This document shows positions 53,888 to 61,164 of a stretch of DNA of 64,000 nucleotides, in pieces (the first letter of the stretch is position 1; each line of letters opens with the position of its first letter). The position numbers were made by a program, and so were the translations under genes. The notes under the pieces were generated by a model. It had not been told where the DNA came from and made no database searches. It saw only the letters and a program-made list of their open reading frames with translations. The stretch is from WHSW01 sp963821345 (GTDB taxonomy: Bacteria > Actinomycetota > Thermoleophilia > Solirubrobacterales > 70-9), in NCBI GenBank assembly GCA_963821345.1, contig CAWGDM010000003.1, positions 1 to 64,000 on the forward strand, given 5' to 3'.

Positions 53888-54806
53888 ATGGAGTTGTCGA
53901 CGAGATTCCGGGCCGGGGGGGTCTCAGGCTCAACGGCGCTGGCGCTGGTTGCGCTGGCGATCGCAGCCGTGCCCGCAGCGGCACAGGAGGCGCCGCAGTG
54001 CCTGAAGGGCGACAAGAAGCTCAGCGACCACAAGGACAACTGGACCGGGACCAACCGCCACGACAGCGTCACCGGCCTGCGCGGCAAGGACAAGCTGAAC
54101 GGCCGCGGGGGTCCGGATCTGCTCAACGGCGGGCGCGACAACGACATCGTCAGGGGCGGCTCCGGTGACGACATCGTCTGCGGCGGGCGCAGCGCCGACC
54201 ACCTTTACGGCGGCCCCGGCGACGACGTCATCTACGGCGAGGAGGAGAACGACTTCATCGATCCCGGCCCCGGGCAACGACAAGGTGCTGGGCTCGGCCG
54301 GCGACGACAAGATCATCGGCTACGGCCAGCAGGGTGGCGAGATCATCGACGACGGGATCGACATCCTCGACGGCGGCTTCAACGACGACGTGATCATCGC
54401 CGGCGGCGCCGACACCCTGCTCGGCTTCACCCACGACGACATCCTCAAGACCAAGACCCCCGACATCGCTCCGGCGCGCATGGACGGCGGCGGCAACGAC
54501 GACAGGATCTACGGATCCGACAGGGCCGACGCCATGTTCGGCGGCGAGAACGGCGCCGACAAGCTCCACGGCGCCGGCGGCAACGACAAAATGGTCGGCC
54601 AGGGCAACGACGACGAGCTCTACGGCCAGGCCGGCGACGACGATCTCGACGGCGGCGACGGGGTCGACTTCCTCGACGGCGGCCGCGGCCGCGACTCCTG
54701 CGACGGCGGCTCGCTCGACGACAAGGCCCACGATTGCGAGCACAAGCGGTCGATCGAGGGCCACGGCAGCTCACCGCGGCTGCTGCGGCGTTACACGCTC
54801 CGCTAG
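53888..54806 (+). CDS. Secreted RTX-like calcium-binding repeat protein, copy 1 (one-base insertion)
   Basis: An exported protein with signal peptide ending AAVPAAAQEAP. The mature chain consists of GGxGxDxUx-type nonapeptides (GGPGDDVIYGEEENDFIDPG, GGNDKMVGQGNDDELYGQAG) that fold into a calcium-binding parallel beta-roll. One extra G at 54272-54274 breaks the frame, as shown by direct comparison with the tandem copy, where the same stretch reads in frame as GPGNDKVLG. Corrected length is about 305 residues, ending RLLRRYTLR. Likely a calcium-dependent surface or matrix protein without an enzymatic domain. Confidence 0.8.
54177..54441 (+). repeat. Near-identical block shared by the two RTX-like genes, copy 1
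   Basis: 265 bp matching 55155-55418 with only two substitutions and one inserted base, while the flanking coding sequence is clearly diverged. The two copies are 978 bp apart in direct orientation. Confidence 0.88.
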
Positions 54807-54880
54807 GCGGCCTCGATAACAGGCGTCCGACGGGCGCGTGACGATTCAAGAGATCTCGGGTTCTCCCGATAGGTAATGCG

Positions 54881-55753
54881 ATGCGCACTCGCGTGAACAC
54901 GCTCGCCCTTGCGCTCTGCGCCGTGGTGGCGCTGTCTGTTCTGCCCGGGCTCGCGGCCGCCCAGGAGGCGCCGATCTGCCTCAAGGGCGACGAGCGGCTC
55001 GACGACGGCAAGAACAACTGGGTCGGCAGCAACGGCCACGACAGCGTCACCGGCCTGCGCGGCAAGGACCACCTGATCGGCCGCGGCGGCAGCGACCTAC
55101 TCAACGGCGGCCGTGACAACGACACGGTCGAGGGCGGCCAGGGCAACGACATCCTCTGCGGCGGGCGCAGCGCCGACCACCTCTACGGCGGCCCCGGCGA
55201 CGACGTCATCTACGGCGAGGAGGAGAACGACTTCATCGATCCCGGGCCCGGCAACGACAAGGTGCTGGGCTCGGCCGGCGACGACAAGATCATCGGCTAC
55301 GGCCAGCAGGGTGGCGAGATCATCGACGACGGGATCGACATCCTCGACGGCGGCTTCAACGACGACGTGATCATCGCCGGCGGCGCCGACACCCTGCTCG
55401 GCTTCACCCACGACGACACGCTCAGCACCGCGACCCCTGACGTCGCCCCGGCGCTGATGGACGGCGGCGGCAACGATGACGTCATCTACGGCTCCGAGGC
55501 GGACGACTTCATCCGCGGCGGCGAGCGCCTCTCGGGTGACGACAAGCTCTTCGGCCTCGGCGGCAACGACAAGATCTTCGGCGACGGCAACGACGACGAC
55601 CTCCACGGTGGGCTCGGCGACGACGACCTCTACGGCGGCGATGGATTCGACACGCTCGACGGCGGCCCCGGCGACGACACCTGCGACGGCGGCGACCTCA
55701 AGGACACCGCTGTCGACTGTCTGCGCGAGATCGCGGTCGAGGTCCTGCGCTAG
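54881..55753 (+). CDS. Secreted RTX-like calcium-binding repeat protein, copy 2
   Basis: A 290-residue intact tandem paralogue of the preceding gene. Signal peptide (LALALCAVVALSVLPGLAAA) then EAPICLKGDERLDDGKNNWV and about ten glycine/aspartate nonapeptides (GGQGNDILCGGRSADHLYGG, GGNDKIFGDGNDDDLHGGLG). It ends CLREIAVEVLR; Cys residues near both ends (CLKGD, CDGGD) could form a disulfide closing the roll. ATG 54881, 74 bp after copy 1. The pair arose by duplication, and a ~265-bp core appears recently homogenised. Confidence 0.85.
   Translation: MRTRVNTLALALCAVVALSVLPGLAAAQEAPICLKGDERLDDGKNNWVGSNGHDSVTGLRGKDHLIGRGGSDLLNGGRDNDTVEGGQGNDILCGGRSADHLYGGPGDDVIYGEEENDFIDPGPGNDKVLGSAGDDKIIGYGQQGGEIIDDGIDILDGGFNDDVIIAGGADTLLGFTHDDTLSTATPDVAPALMDGGGNDDVIYGSEADDFIRGGERLSGDDKLFGLGGNDKIFGDGNDDDLHGGLGDDDLYGGDGFDTLDGGPGDDTCDGGDLKDTAVDCLREIAVEVLR
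55155..55418 (+). repeat. Near-identical block shared by the two RTX-like genes, copy 2
   Basis: Partner of the block at 54177-54441; see there. This copy is in frame throughout and serves as the reference that exposes the inserted base in copy 1. Confidence 0.88.
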
Positions 55754-55765
55754 CGCCCAGGGTCG

Positions 55766-55924
55766 CTACGGATCGAGCCGGGGCAACTCGGTCTCGGTCG
55801 TCGGCGGCTCCGCCCGCAGCTCCTCGGTCGGCGGCTCGGCGGCCTGAGCGTTCGCCTCCCGCGGCACGATCACCGCGACCAGCCTGTGGGTGGACGTGTC
55901 CACCGACCCGTTTCCGTTCAGCAT
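55766..55924 (-). CDS. Small protein (52 aa) with strong ribosome site
   Basis: A short frame starting at ATG 55924 (MLNGNGSVDTSTHRLVAVIV), preceded by AAAGGAG at five bases, one of the best ribosome sites in the window. The protein begins polar, has a hydrophobic strand (RLVAVIVP) and ends in an acidic Pro/Glu/Thr-rich tail (PPTEELRAEPPTTETELP). It lies 52 bp after the P450 stop in the same direction and could be co-transcribed. No family recognised. Confidence 0.6.
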   Translation of the reverse strand: MLNGNGSVDTSTHRLVAVIVPREANAQAAEPPTEELRAEPPTTETELPRLDP

Positions 55925-55934
55925 CCCGGCTCCT

Positions 55935-55957
55935 TTCTCTAGTAATTCAGTAGAGAA
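55935..55957 (-). promoter_or_regulatory. Inverted repeat just upstream of the small-protein ribosome site
   Basis: Perfect 7-bp arms TTCTCTA and TAGAGAA separated by 9 bp, AT-rich in a GC-rich region. On the transcript the hairpin would end next to the AAAGGAG of the 52-residue gene; as DNA it could be an operator. Confidence 0.5.
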
Positions 55958-55975
55958 TGAGCTTGGGATCGTAGC

Positions 55976-57430
55976 TCAGCGCTCGCGAACGCGCATCTCG
56001 AGGCCGCCGTCGGGGGACAGGGTCGGCATCTGGCGGATGGTCATCGTCCGTCCCGGCATCCGCTCGAAGCTCAGGCGCCGAAGCGCCATCGTCGCCACCA
56101 GCTTCACCTCGGTCTGGCCGAAGCGCTTGCCGATGCAGATCCGCGAGCCACCCCCGAAGGGGACGTAGGCACCGCGCGGCAGCGCCGTCTTACGTTCGCG
56201 AGTGAAGCGCTCGGGGATGAACGCCTCCGGGTCGGGGAAGACCTCTGGCAGCCGGTGGCTGGCCCAGGAGACGTAGTTGACGTGCGCCCCCGCGGGCACC
56301 GTGCAGCCGCCGAACTCGAAGTCGCGAACCGCTCGCCGGGGCCCGATCCAGGCGGGCGGGTAGAGGCGCAGGACCTCGTCGACAACCATCTCCAGGTACG
56401 GAAGCTCGCCGGCCAGCTGCGCGGGGGTCGGCGGCGCGTCGCCCAGCACCTCGTCTTGCTCGGCCTGCAGTTTCGCCAGCGCCTCCGGATTGCGAGCGAG
56501 CTCGTAGAGGAGGAAGGAGACGGTTGAGGTCGAGGTGTCGTGGCCGGCGAACATCAGGGTCATCAGCTGGTCGCGAACCTCCTCGTCGGAGAGGCTGCTG
56601 CCGTCCTCGTCGCGGGCGACCAGCAGCAGGCTGAGGACGTCGGTGCGGCCCGGGTCGGGGGCCGCGCGGCGGCCGTTGATCTCGTCGGCGACGATCCGGT
56701 CGAGCACCTTGCGCGAGCTGGTCAACCGCCTCCAAGGCGAGCCTGGGCCGCGCAGCAGCCGCAGGTGGTAATCGGTGCCGTAGAAGCTGAGCGCGCGCTC
56801 GAAGTGCTCGGCCGCGGCCTGGCCACGACCGGCGTCGTCGGGGTCGAGGCCGAGGAGCGCCCGCATCGCGATCCGCATCGCCAAGCTGCGCATCCAGGCG
56901 TAGACGTCGACGACCGCCCCGGGGCGCATCGTCTTCAGTGCGGCCGCCGTTTCGCCGGTCATCGTCGCCACCGCGGCCTCGATCTGCTCGCGGTGAAAGG
57001 CGGGCATCATGATCCGCCGGGCGCGGTCGTGGTAGCCGCCGTCGATCGTCAGCAGGCCGTCGCCGAGCAGCGGGATCAGGTCCCCGAAGCTGCCCTCGCG
57101 CCAGTGGAAGTTCTGCGGATGGGTGACGGTGACGTAGGTGTTCGCCTCCGGCCCGAGCATGAAGACGACCTTCCCGTGCAGCAGCCGGAGGCTGAAGATC
57201 GGGCCGTAGCGCTCGTAGGCCCGCAGCAGGATCGGCAGCGGGTCGTGGGCCATTTGCCTGGTGCGGGCGAAGTCGAAGTTGGTGTCGCCGGGGGGAAACG
57301 GGACTCGCGCCCGCCGCTCGCTGCGGACGTCCTCGAGCACCCGCGCCAAGGGATTGGACGAGGCCGGCTCGGGTCGGGCGTCGGTCTCGGGCAGCCCGTA
57401 GGCGGGCGTTTCGGTCTCGGTGGTGGCCAT
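55976..57430 (-). CDS. Cytochrome P450
   Basis: A 484-residue soluble P450. I-helix LMFAGHDTSTSTVSFLL (acid-alcohol/oxygen-binding AGxDT form), K-helix ExxR in VVDEVLRLYPPAW, PERF motif AFIPERFTRE, and the heme loop FVPFGGGSRICIGKRFG in the variant YVPFGGGSRICIG with the axial Cys. The N-terminus has no membrane anchor. It resembles the CYP102/CYP132-like group, often fatty-acid or terpenoid hydroxylases. ATG 57430. It diverges from an SDR gene across 62 bp containing a CCTAC inverted repeat. Redox partners are not adjacent. Confidence 0.9.
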   Translation of the reverse strand: MATTETETPAYGLPETDARPEPASSNPLARVLEDVRSERRARVPFPPGDTNFDFARTRQMAHDPLPILLRAYERYGPIFSLRLLHGKVVFMLGPEANTYVTVTHPQNFHWREGSFGDLIPLLGDGLLTIDGGYHDRARRIMMPAFHREQIEAAVATMTGETAAALKTMRPGAVVDVYAWMRSLAMRIAMRALLGLDPDDAGRGQAAAEHFERALSFYGTDYHLRLLRGPGSPWRRLTSSRKVLDRIVADEINGRRAAPDPGRTDVLSLLLVARDEDGSSLSDEEVRDQLMTLMFAGHDTSTSTVSFLLYELARNPEALAKLQAEQDEVLGDAPPTPAQLAGELPYLEMVVDEVLRLYPPAWIGPRRAVRDFEFGGCTVPAGAHVNYVSWASHRLPEVFPDPEAFIPERFTRERKTALPRGAYVPFGGGSRICIGKRFGQTEVKLVATMALRRLSFERMPGRTMTIRQMPTLSPDGGLEMRVRER

Positions 57431-57445
57431 CGCTTCACCCTGAAA

Positions 57446-57457
57446 CCTACGTGTAGG
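57446..57457. promoter_or_regulatory. Inverted repeat in the P450/SDR divergent promoter
   Basis: CCTAC GT GTAGG, perfect 5-bp arms with a 2-bp spacer, in the 62-bp region between the divergent P450 and SDR starts. Another CCTACC half-site follows at 57471. Likely target of a repressor not encoded next to it. Confidence 0.5.
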
Positions 57458-57492
57458 CTGCGCGGGACCACCTACCAGGAGGAGAGTTTGAG

Positions 57493-58392
57493 ATGGCACG
57501 CGCACCGCGTTCGCTGAGGGGCAAGGTCGTTGCGATCACCGGCGGCGCCCGAGGGATCGGCAAGGCGACCGCGAGGGCGCTGGTGCTGAAGGGCGCCAAG
57601 GTCGCGATCGGCGACCTCGACCGCGAGCTCGCCGAGCAGACCGCGGCCGAGATCGGCGGCGAGACGCTGGCGCTGGAGCTCGACGTCACCCGCCGCGATT
57701 CGTTCGAGGGCTTCCTCGACCAGGTCGAGGAGCGGCTCGGCTCGCTCGACGTGCTGGTCAACAACGCCGGGATCATGCCGCTGGGCAAGTTCGTCGAGGA
57801 GGACGACGAGACCGCGCACCGGCTGGTCGACATCAACGTGCACGGGGTCATGTACGGAATGAAGCTGGCGCTGCCGCGCATGCAGCGCCGCAACAGCGGC
57901 CACCTGGTCAACATCGCCTCGCAGGCGGGCAAGGGCGGCTTCCCCGGCGGCGCCACCTACTGCGGCACCAAGCACTTCGTGGTCGGGGTCTCCGAGGCTG
58001 TCCGCGCGGAGCTGATCGAGACCGAGATCGAGATCTCCTGCGTGATGCCGGCGGTCGTCAACACCGAGCTCGGCTCGGGCCTGACCGAGACCCGGGCGAT
58101 CAAGGTGCTGGAGCCCGAGGACGTCGCTGAGGCGATCGTCGGCGCGCTCGAGCGGCCGAAGTTCGACGTCTGGGTCCCGCGCGAGTCGGTCGGCATCTAC
58201 AAGCTGATGACCCTGCTGCCGCGCGGCGGCCGCGAGGCGATCAGCCGGGCGCTGAAGGCCGACAAGGTGCTGATGGACACCGACGCCAACGTCCGCGCCG
58301 CCTACGAGGACCGCGCCGCGCACTCCGAGCCCTCGCGCGACCCCGACCCGGTCGCGGACGAGAGCGAGACCGCGGACTCCGCCTCGAGCTAG
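57493..58392 (+). CDS. Short-chain dehydrogenase/reductase
   Basis: A classical SDR of 299 residues. TGGARGIG (cofactor loop) near residue 17, DLDRELAEQ after the second strand (Asp suggests NAD preference), VLVNNAGIMPLGKF, the VNIASQAGKGGFPGGATYCG region with the catalytic Ser and Tyr (YCGTK) and a C-terminal extension rich in charged residues. AGGAGGAG lies nine bases before ATG 57493. It diverges from the P450, so both probably act in one oxidation pathway, the SDR on the alcohol produced. Confidence 0.88.
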   Translation: MARAPRSLRGKVVAITGGARGIGKATARALVLKGAKVAIGDLDRELAEQTAAEIGGETLALELDVTRRDSFEGFLDQVEERLGSLDVLVNNAGIMPLGKFVEEDDETAHRLVDINVHGVMYGMKLALPRMQRRNSGHLVNIASQAGKGGFPGGATYCGTKHFVVGVSEAVRAELIETEIEISCVMPAVVNTELGSGLTETRAIKVLEPEDVAEAIVGALERPKFDVWVPRESVGIYKLMTLLPRGGREAISRALKADKVLMDTDANVRAAYEDRAAHSEPSRDPDPVADESETADSASS

Positions 58393-58433
58393 AGGCGTCA
58401 CGAGGGTCATCGCGCCTGACCCTCGGCACGCCT
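58393..58433. terminator. Long bidirectional hairpin terminator
   Basis: Between the convergent SDR and ZIP-like genes: an inner stem CGAGGGTCA/TGACCCTCG with a 7-base loop, extended by outer arms AGGCGT/ACGCCT across 2-base mismatches. No T-run, but stem length and position fit a terminator serving both strands. Confidence 0.7.
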
Positions 58434-59131
58434 CAGGCCGTAGACAACAGCGCCGCGAGCGCGAACCCGAGGACGGTCACCAGGCCGACCTTGGTGCCGC
58501 CCTGGCGGAACGCCTTCGGCATCATCGTGTCGGCGAGCATGCAGAGGATCGCGCCGGCGGCGAAGGCGTTGATGAACCCGAGCGTGTTCCCGGTCGCGTC
58601 GCCGAGCAGTCCGTACCCGAGCCCGGCCGCGATTGCCGAGACGATGGCGATCCCGAGCCAGAGGCGGAAGATCCAGCCCCTCGGGTGACCCGCCTTCTGC
58701 AGCCCGGTCGAGGCCGAGATCGACTCCGGCAGATTGGAGATGAAGACGGCGACCACGAACGAGACGCTGACGCCGCCACCGGTGACCAGCGTCAGGCCGA
58801 TCGCCGCCGACTCGGGGATCCCGTCGAGCAGCGCGCCGAGGACGATCCCCTGCGGGTCGTCCTCGCCGCCGCCGCGACCGAGGGTGCGGTCGCCGAGGAA
58901 ATAGACGAGGGCACCGGCGGCCAGCCCCAGCGCGGTCGCATCGCCGCCGCCCAGGTCGAGCGCCTCGGTGGTCAGGTCGAGTGAGATCGCGCTGATCAGG
59001 ACCCCCGACCCGAACGCGATCACGAAGGCGATCTTGCGGTCGGAGATCGGTCGTCTCGGGACCAGTGCGATCGCCGCGCCGACGACCAGCGCGATCCCGC
59101 CGACCAGCCCCCAGAACGCGGCCTCGAGCAC
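58433..59131 (-). CDS. ZIP-family metal transporter-like membrane protein
   Basis: A 232-residue protein with about seven helices. The usual metal-binding helix motif HNxPEG appears as LDGIPESAAIGL, and a second copy as FISNLPESISASTG, a variant common in actinobacteria. The loop HPRGWIFR and GGGEDDPQG could bind metal. It would import a divalent metal such as zinc, but the altered residues leave both direction and substrate open. GTG 59131 lies 6 bp after the CoA-transferase stop. Confidence 0.75.
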   Translation of the reverse strand: MLEAAFWGLVGGIALVVGAAIALVPRRPISDRKIAFVIAFGSGVLISAISLDLTTEALDLGGGDATALGLAAGALVYFLGDRTLGRGGGEDDPQGIVLGALLDGIPESAAIGLTLVTGGGVSVSFVVAVFISNLPESISASTGLQKAGHPRGWIFRLWLGIAIVSAIAAGLGYGLLGDATGNTLGFINAFAAGAILCMLADTMMPKAFRQGGTKVGLVTVLGFALAALLSTA

Positions 59132-59137
59132 GGCGCG

Positions 59138-60451
59138 TCAGCCGACCACGGAGCGGCCGTGCGAGGCGCGCGCGGCGGCCTCGCGCAGCTCGTCGCGAAA
59201 GTCCGGGTGGGCGACCTCGGCCAGGGCCTCGCCGCGCTGGTGGACGGTCAGCCCCTGAAGCTCGGCGGCCCCGTGCTCGGTGACGATCACGTCGACCTGA
59301 TGGCGGGGCGTGGTGACGACGGCGCCGGGCTCGAAGTAGGGAACGATCCTCGAGCGCAGCTCGGCGTCGCGGGTGAACGTCGACGGCAGGCAGAGCAGCG
59401 AGCGGTCCTCGAGCGAGAGCGCCGGCCCGGCGATGAAGTCCTCGTGGCCGCCGATCCCCGAGTACTGGCTGCCGAGGATCGTGTCGGCGATCACCTGGCC
59501 GTGGATGTCGACCGCGAGCGCGGCGTTGATCGTCACCATGGTCCGGTTGCGCCCGATCAGCTCCGGCGAGTTGACCACCTCCACCGGCAGGAAGGCGACC
59601 TGGTCGTTGCCGTCCAGCCACTCGTACAGGTCGGCGGAGCCGCCGGCGAAGGTGGCGACCGAGACGCCGTCGAACTGGCCCTTGCGGTTGGTCACCTTGC
59701 CGGCTTGGTGCAGGCGCATGAGGCCGTCGGTGAACATCTCCGAGTGGACCCCGTAGTCGCCGCCGTCGCCGTCGCCGAGCCGGCCGACGATCGCCGATGG
59801 GATCGTCCCGATCCCGGTCTGCAGGGTGGCGCCGTCGGGGATGAAGCGGCGCGCGTGGGCGGCGATCGCCTCGTCGACCTCGGTCGGGTCCGGCGACGGC
59901 AGGGCGAAGGGCTCGGCATCGGATTCGACCAGCACGTCGATCTGATCGACGTGCAGGGCATGGCGGTGCTCGGGCGGCAGCCCGCTGGTGCGCGGGAAGT
60001 TCGGCGACACCTCGACGATCAGCAGCCGCTCATGGTCCGAGCCGGCGCGCTCCATCTCCTTGATGTTGGCGCCGGCGTGCAGCGAGAGGCTGCACCAGCC
60101 GGCGTCGTCCGGCGGCGCCGCCACCGTCGCCATCACCCGCGGCGCCTGCGCCTGCATCAACGGCTCGAAGCGGCGGAAGTCGGCCGGGGCGAAGCTGATG
60201 TTGGCGCCCTGGTCGCGCAGCGCCCGGTCGACCGGGCCGAAGAAACCCGAGAGGTAGTGGACGTTGGGGTGCATGTAGACCTCCGACCAGGCGAGCACCA
60301 GGGCGCCGTAGATCCGCAGGTCGGTCCAGTCGTCGCGGTCGCCGAGCGCCGCCATCAACGCCGGCGGCTGGCCGGTGCCCAGCGGGATGCCGAGCGCGTC
60401 GGCCGGCTGAAACAGACCGGCGGCCTCGGTGGGCGAAATCGGGTCGGGCAC
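59138..60451 (-). CDS. Acetyl-CoA hydrolase/4-hydroxybutyrate CoA-transferase family protein
   Basis: A 437-residue family I CoA-transferase. N-terminal half: LGIPLGTGQPPALMAAL, VHYLSGFFGPVDRALRDQG. C-terminal half: DGATLQTGIGTIPSAIV (the GxGxxP CoA loop), YGVHSEMFTDGLMRL (region of the catalytic Glu) and SQYSGIGGHEDFIAGPAL (the GxGG-type motif). It moves CoA between acyl-CoA and a carboxylate. GTG 60451 is preferred to TTG 60460. Transcribed after the tetR gene and before the ZIP-like gene. Confidence 0.86.
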   Translation of the reverse strand: MPDPISPTEAAGLFQPADALGIPLGTGQPPALMAALGDRDDWTDLRIYGALVLAWSEVYMHPNVHYLSGFFGPVDRALRDQGANISFAPADFRRFEPLMQAQAPRVMATVAAPPDDAGWCSLSLHAGANIKEMERAGSDHERLLIVEVSPNFPRTSGLPPEHRHALHVDQIDVLVESDAEPFALPSPDPTEVDEAIAAHARRFIPDGATLQTGIGTIPSAIVGRLGDGDGGDYGVHSEMFTDGLMRLHQAGKVTNRKGQFDGVSVATFAGGSADLYEWLDGNDQVAFLPVEVVNSPELIGRNRTMVTINAALAVDIHGQVIADTILGSQYSGIGGHEDFIAGPALSLEDRSLLCLPSTFTRDAELRSRIVPYFEPGAVVTTPRHQVDVIVTEHGAAELQGLTVHQRGEALAEVAHPDFRDELREAAARASHGRSVVG

Positions 60452-60479
60452 GGCGCCCAACCTATCCGCTGCGGACGCT

Positions 60480-61070
60480 TTAGTTGCGTAGTCCGGCGAG
60501 GATGATGCTGAGGTGCCTGTCCCAGGGCATCGTCGGGCGCCCGTCGTTGGCGCGTGCCGAGCGCCCCAGCCCGCAGATCAGGCTCGGCACGTCCTCGGCG
60601 ACGATGTCGGGCCGCAGCTGACCGCTTTCCTGTGCCCGGGCAACGACCTCGCCGGTGATCGCGAGGATCTCAGCCTTGTCGGCGGCTGCGCCGCAGAGCC
60701 CCGGACGCTGGTCCATCGCTTCCGACAGCGCCCGGTCCTCGGCCATCACCCGCGCGGAGTAGGTCATGAACTGGACGAAGCCGTCCCACGGGTCCTCGAC
60801 CTCGAGCGAATCGCGGGCGGCCTCGGCGAGCCCCTCGAAGCGGGCGTCGGCGAGCGCCTGCAGCAGGTCCTCCTTGGTCGGGAAGTGGCGGTAGACGGTG
60901 CCGACCCCGACCCCGGCGTCGCGAGCGATCTCGTCGATCTGCGCCTCGAGCCCGCTGCCGGCGAACTGGCGGTGCGCGGCCTCGAGCACCCGGGCGCGGT
61001 TGCGGACCGCGTCGGCGCGCGGCTGTCGATTTGCCGCGGGCTCGTTCGTCTTTTCAGTGATGGAGGTCAC
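60480..61070 (-). CDS. TetR-family repressor of the adjacent MFS pump
   Basis: A 196-residue TetR regulator: NRARVLEAAHRQFAGSGLEA, DEIARDAGVGVGTVYRHFPT (helix-turn-helix) and KEDLLQALADARFEGLAE. The C-terminal domain (DPWDGFVQFMTYSARVM) is typical of regulators of efflux pumps. GTG 61070 starts seven bases from the first of two operator-like palindromes shared with the divergent MFS gene. Autoregulation and control of the pump are likely. Confidence 0.88.
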   Translation of the reverse strand: MTSITEKTNEPAANRQPRADAVRNRARVLEAAHRQFAGSGLEAQIDEIARDAGVGVGTVYRHFPTKEDLLQALADARFEGLAEAARDSLEVEDPWDGFVQFMTYSARVMAEDRALSEAMDQRPGLCGAAADKAEILAITGEVVARAQESGQLRPDIVAEDVPSLICGLGRSARANDGRPTMPWDRHLSIILAGLRN

Positions 61071-61076
61071 AACAAG

Positions 61077-61092
61077 CGGAATCGTGGTTCCG
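61077..61092. promoter_or_regulatory. TetR operator candidate, site 1
   Basis: CGGAATCGTGGTTCCG: arms CGGAA/TTCCG around 6 bp, adjacent to the tetR start. A sister site lies 32 bp away, about three helical turns. Confidence 0.7.
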
Positions 61093-61108
61093 TATAGTTA
61101 AGCGAAAC

Positions 61109-61124
61109 CGGAACTCAGGTTCCG
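61109..61124. promoter_or_regulatory. TetR operator candidate, site 2
   Basis: CGGAACTCAGGTTCCG: perfect 6-bp arms CGGAAC/GTTCCG around 4 bp. Together with site 1 it flanks a TATAGT element (61093-61098) that could be the -10 of the MFS promoter. Confidence 0.72.
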
Positions 61125-61164
61125 AATTATCACACACATAGGGGACGACAGGAGGGCCAGGCAG

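Noticed and set aside
55097..55606. 169-codon antisense frames over both RTX-like genes (also 54255-54764)
   Set aside because: Complement of Gly/Asp repeats yields Val/Ala-rich frames that are conserved only because the sense genes are duplicates.
55964..55990. tRNA-like start (GGGATCGTAGCTCAG)
   Set aside because: It resembles an acceptor stem and D-arm, but no anticodon stem or T-arm (GGTTCGA) follows, and it lies across the P450 stop codon.
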